This document shows, one piece after another, positions 61,161-64,000 of a DNA stretch of 64,000 nucleotides. Where the stretch lies: NCBI RefSeq assembly GCF_900114375.1, contig NZ_FOSV01000008.1, forward strand, positions 62,001-126,000, written 5' to 3'. The translations under genes were made by a program, and so were the position numbers. This DNA is from Methylorubrum salsuginis (GTDB lineage Bacteria; Pseudomonadota; Alphaproteobacteria; Rhizobiales; Beijerinckiaceae). Under the pieces are notes generated by a model, which had not been told where the DNA came from, did not search any database, and saw nothing but the letters and a program-made list of their open reading frames with translations. The stretch's first letter is position 1, and each line of letters begins with the position of its first letter.

Positions 61161-63482
61161 ATGGCCGTGACGAAGACCGTGAACGGGCTCATCGCCGAGG
61201 AACTCGGCGTTCGCGAGGGGCAGGTCGCGGCGGCGGTCGAGCTGCTCGACGGCGGCTACACGGTCCCCTTCGTCGCCCGCTACCGCAAGGAGGCGACGGG
61301 CTCCCTCGACGACGCGCAGCTGCGCACGCTCGCCGAGCGCCTCGGCTACCTGCGCGACCTCGCCGAGCGCCGCACCGCCATCACCGAGAGCATCCGGGCG
61401 CAGGGCAAGCTGACGCCGGAGCTGTCGGCGGCCATCGCGGGCGCCGAGACCAAGGCGCGGCTGGAGGACATCTACCTGCCGTTCCGCCCCAAGCGTCGCT
61501 CCAAGGCGCAGACCGCCCGCGAAGCCGGCCTCACGCCGCTCGCCGAAACCCTGCTCGCCAAGCCCGAGACGCATCCGGAGCGGGCGGCGCAAGGCTATGT
61601 CGCGGCCGACAAGGGCATCGAAACCGCTGAAGCCGCCCTGGAAGGGGCGCGGGCCATCCTGATCGAGCGATTCGCCGAGGATGCCGACCTGATCGGGCGC
61701 CTGCGCGAGGATTTCTGGCGCACCGGCGAGGCGGTCTCACGCGTGCGCAAGGGCAAGGAGGCGACGGGCCAGAAATTCGCGGACTATTTCGACTGGCGCG
61801 AGCGCCTCGAAAAGATGCCCTCGCACCGGGTGCTGGCGCTGTTTCGCGGCGAGGCCGAGGAGGTGTTGGAGATCGGGCTTTCGGCGGACGGAGAGGATTC
61901 GCCCTCCGGCCTGCCCGGCCCGTTCGAGCTCGCGGTGTGCCGCCGCCACGCCGTCTCGGCCCGCGGGCGTCCGGCCGATGCGTGGCTCATCGAGACCGTG
62001 CGGGTCGCATGGCGCACCAAGATCCGCACCGGCATCAAGACGGACCTGCGCACCCGCCTGTTCGAGCGAGCCGAGGACGCCGCCGTGAAGGTGTTTGCCG
62101 GCAACCTCAAGGACCTGCTGCTGGCTGCCCCCGCGGGCGGGCGGGCCACCCTCGGGCTCGATCCGGGCTACCGCAACGGCGTGAAGGCGGCCGTGGTGGA
62201 CGCCACCGGCAAGGTGCTCGCCGTCGAGACCACCTACCCGCACGAGCCGCAGCGGCGCTGGAACGAGGCGGTGGCCTCCCTCGGAAAGCTCTGCCGCCGA
62301 CACGGTGTCGAGCTGATTGCGGTCGGCAACGGCACCGCCTCGCGCGAGACCGATCGGCTCGCCGCCGAGATCATTTCGGCCAACCCCGATCTGAGTCTCG
62401 CCAAGGTGATGGTCTCGGAGGCGGGCGCCTCGGTCTACTCCGCGTCCGCCATCGCCTCGAAGGAGTTGCCCGATCTCGACGTGTCGCATCGCGGCGCCGT
62501 CTCGATCGCGCGGCGGCTTCAGGATCCTCTGGCCGAACTCGTGAAGATCGACCCGAAATCCATCGGCGTCGGCCAGTACCAGCACGATATCGGCGAGCAG
62601 AAGCTGTCACGCTCCCTCGACGGCGTGGTCGAGGACGCGGTGAACGCGGTCGGCGTCGATGTGAACACCGCCTCCGTGCCGCTGCTGGCGCAGGTCTCGG
62701 GCTTGAGCGAATCGGTGGCCAACAAGATCGTGGCCTTCCGCGACGGCAACGGCCCGTTCCGCACCCGCGCGACGCTCAAGAAAGTGCCGGGCCTCGGCCC
62801 CAAGACCTTCGAGCTGGCCGCGGGCTTCCTGCGCATCCCCGACGGGGCCGACCCGCTCGACCGCTCCGGCGTCCACCCGGAGGCCTATCCGGTGGTGCGC
62901 CGTATTCTCGAAGCGACGAAGAGCGACATCAAAGTGCTGATCGGCAATGCGGCGGTGCTGGGCGGGCTTTCCCCTGAGCGCTTCGCCGACGAGCGCTTCG
63001 GCGTGCCGACCGTGCGCGACATCCTCAAGGAGCTGGAAAAGCCCGGCCGCGATCCGCGCCCCGCCTTCAAGACCGCGAGCTTTCAGGAGGGGGTCGAAAA
63101 GATCTCCGACCTCAAGCCGGGGATGCAGCTGGAGGGCGTCGTTACCAACGTCGCGGCCTTCGGCGCCTTCGTCGATGTCGGCGTCCATCAGGACGGGCTG
63201 GTGCACATCTCGGCCATGGCCCGCCGCCGCATCGCCGCACCGTCCGAGGTGGTGAAGGCGGGCGACGTCGTGCGGGTGCTGGTGCTGTCGGTGGACGTGC
63301 CGCGCAAGCGCATCGGGTTGTCGATGCGGCTCGACGATCCGGTCGATGGGACGCCGGTCGCGGTAAGGAGCGCGGGGCCGCGGCCGGTTCCTGTGGCGCA
63401 GAAGCCAGCGGCGCAGCCTGAGCGCGGTGGGGCGCTGGCGGATGCGTTTCGCAGAGCCAAGGGGCAGCCGTCGGGACGATGA
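61161..63482 (+). CDS. tex: Tex family RNA-binding transcription accessory protein
   Basis: The 773-residue protein has the Tex layout: an N-terminal helical domain (YTVPFVARYRKEATGSLDD), a YqgF/RNase H-like domain beginning TLGLDPGYRNGVKAAVVD, helix-hairpin-helix motifs (LSESVANKIVAFRDGNGPF, then VPGLGPKTFELAAGFLRI) and a C-terminal S1 domain (LEGVVTNVAAFGAFVDVGVHQDGLVH). Tex binds RNA and is the bacterial relative of Spt6, affecting transcription and gene expression broadly. Full length with a short basic tail. ATG preceded by GGAGA at about ten bases. Confidence 0.95.
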   Translation: MAVTKTVNGLIAEELGVREGQVAAAVELLDGGYTVPFVARYRKEATGSLDDAQLRTLAERLGYLRDLAERRTAITESIRAQGKLTPELSAAIAGAETKARLEDIYLPFRPKRRSKAQTAREAGLTPLAETLLAKPETHPERAAQGYVAADKGIETAEAALEGARAILIERFAEDADLIGRLREDFWRTGEAVSRVRKGKEATGQKFADYFDWRERLEKMPSHRVLALFRGEAEEVLEIGLSADGEDSPSGLPGPFELAVCRRHAVSARGRPADAWLIETVRVAWRTKIRTGIKTDLRTRLFERAEDAAVKVFAGNLKDLLLAAPAGGRATLGLDPGYRNGVKAAVVDATGKVLAVETTYPHEPQRRWNEAVASLGKLCRRHGVELIAVGNGTASRETDRLAAEIISANPDLSLAKVMVSEAGASVYSASAIASKELPDLDVSHRGAVSIARRLQDPLAELVKIDPKSIGVGQYQHDIGEQKLSRSLDGVVEDAVNAVGVDVNTASVPLLAQVSGLSESVANKIVAFRDGNGPFRTRATLKKVPGLGPKTFELAAGFLRIPDGADPLDRSGVHPEAYPVVRRILEATKSDIKVLIGNAAVLGGLSPERFADERFGVPTVRDILKELEKPGRDPRPAFKTASFQEGVEKISDLKPGMQLEGVVTNVAAFGAFVDVGVHQDGLVHISAMARRRIAAPSEVVKAGDVVRVLVLSVDVPRKRIGLSMRLDDPVDGTPVAVRSAGPRPVPVAQKPAAQPERGGALADAFRRAKGQPSGR

Positions 63483-63490
63483 AGGCACGT

Positions 63491-63599
63491 CCCCTCCCCC
63501 TTGCGGGGAGAGGTTCGGGGTGGGGGTGGTTCAGGAGGAACCGCTCCGGTGCCTTCTGCCCGCCCCCCTCCCTCTCCTCCCCGCAAGGGGGAGGAGAGG
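63491..63599. repeat. paired inverted REP-like elements (BIME-like)
   Basis: A CCCCTCCCCCTTGCGGGGAG element at the left is repeated in inverted form on the right (CTCCCCGCAAGGGGGAG core), with about 60 bp between. The pair fills the gap between the converging tex and oxidoreductase genes. The cores resemble the single palindromes at 3630 and 14431 but differ in arm sequence. Confidence 0.65.
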
Positions 63600-63605
63600 C
63601 GCCCG

Positions 63606-64000
63606 TCAGTTCGAGCGCGAGACCTCGACCAGATTGTCCGAGAACGACGGCGCGTGGCCCATGTCGGTGAAGGCGCCCGACGAGATGCTGTTGACCGTGC
63701 CCTCGTTGAGCTGGCGCCAGTAGCCCAGCGTCGCCACCACGATGCCGGGGTTCACGTCGTCGGTGATGCGCGCCACGCCCTTGAAGGCGCCGCGGTCGTT
63801 GCCGACCTGGACCCGGTCGCCGTTGCGGATGCCGCGGGCGTCGGCGTCGGCTTGGTTGATCATCACGAACTGCTCGCCCTGGCCCTTCTGCTTGTCCTCC
63901 ATGTTGGCGTAGCAGGAGTTCAGGAAGTAGTGGCTCTTCGGCGAGACGATGTTGAGCGGGAAGCGCTTGGCGAGTTCCGGATCGTTCGTGTGGGACTCGC
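63606..64000 (-). CDS. molybdopterin oxidoreductase, C-terminal fragment
   Basis: The frame is open to the window edge, giving about 130 residues of the C-terminal molybdopterin-dinucleotide-binding domain of the DMSO-reductase superfamily. It shows FPLNIVSPKSHYFLNSCYAN, then EQFVMINQADADARGIRNGD, the typical DRVQVGNDRG loop and a GIVVATLGYWR strand. The catalytic and Fe-S parts lie outside, so substrate and subgroup cannot be named. The 3' end is intact, 5 bp from the REP-like pair. Confidence 0.88.
   Translation of the reverse strand, partial: ESHTNDPELAKRFPLNIVSPKSHYFLNSCYANMEDKQKGQGEQFVMINQADADARGIRNGDRVQVGNDRGAFKGVARITDDVNPGIVVATLGYWRQLNEGTVNSISSGAFTDMGHAPSFSDNLVEVSRSN

Overview
The window is GC-rich, gene-dense bacterial chromosome (about 70% GC by eye). 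Its gene content points to an alphaproteobacterium of the Hyphomicrobiales, most likely Methylobacteriaceae (Methylobacterium/Methylorubrum type). The main clues are a DivL-type kinase beside tsaE and ahcY, a fused TsaE/sugar-kinase gene, the trpA-accD-folC and trxA/addA/addB neighbourhoods, an Omp25-like beta-barrel protein and a CyaC-type diheme adenylate cyclase. The family assignment is inference; no rRNA or other decisive marker is present. I found no tRNA, rRNA, CRISPR array, insertion sequence or prophage.

Layout. 1-5.4 kb: the 3' end of hrpB, a small exported protein, a glyoxalase, the XerC recombinase, and an MctP-like symporter with its small DUF3311 partner. 5.5-14.4 kb: a hybrid histidine kinase, then trpA, accD and folC on the plus strand, an abundant-looking outer-membrane protein, trxA, and a periplasmic GSDH-family sugar dehydrogenase. 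14.5-28.8 kb: a minus-strand housekeeping block (addB-addA recombination nuclease, a TerB-like protein, a MurU-like nucleotidyltransferase, a TsaE/AmgK-like fusion, DivL and ahcY). 29-38 kb: accessory metabolism and regulation (glycosyltransferase, diguanylate cyclase, periplasmic binding-like protein, acyl-CoA synthetase, nitroreductase, TetR/RidA divergon, methyltransferase/Rrf2 divergon, crotonase). 38.3-49.4 kb: a nuclease/phosphatase-fold protein, a cardiolipin-synthase-like protein, an MHS transporter, NudC and a HIT protein, an HD-GYP protein, an SDR, a fluoroacetate-dehalogenase-like hydrolase and a GGDEF-EAL protein. 49.5-64 kb: stress-type small proteins, rluB, rsmD, a redox-linked adenylate cyclase, an RND efflux operon with its own TetR and operator pair, an HNH-like protein, tex, and the 3' end of a molybdopterin oxidoreductase gene.

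How the genes work together. Signalling is prominent: three c-di-GMP enzymes, one cAMP-producing enzyme and two large histidine-kinase-type proteins. The best candidates for closer study are the CyaC-like protein (a predicted quinone/heme and 2Fe-2S sensor joined to a cyclase), the DivL pseudokinase with Tyr in place of the phospho-His, the TsaE-sugar kinase fusion next to a MurU-like enzyme, a three-site operator array containing an 18-bp perfect dyad between tetR and ridA, and a complete set of fluoroacetate-dehalogenase active-site residues. I did not find a clearly undescribed multi-gene system; most of the window is conserved chromosomal backbone.
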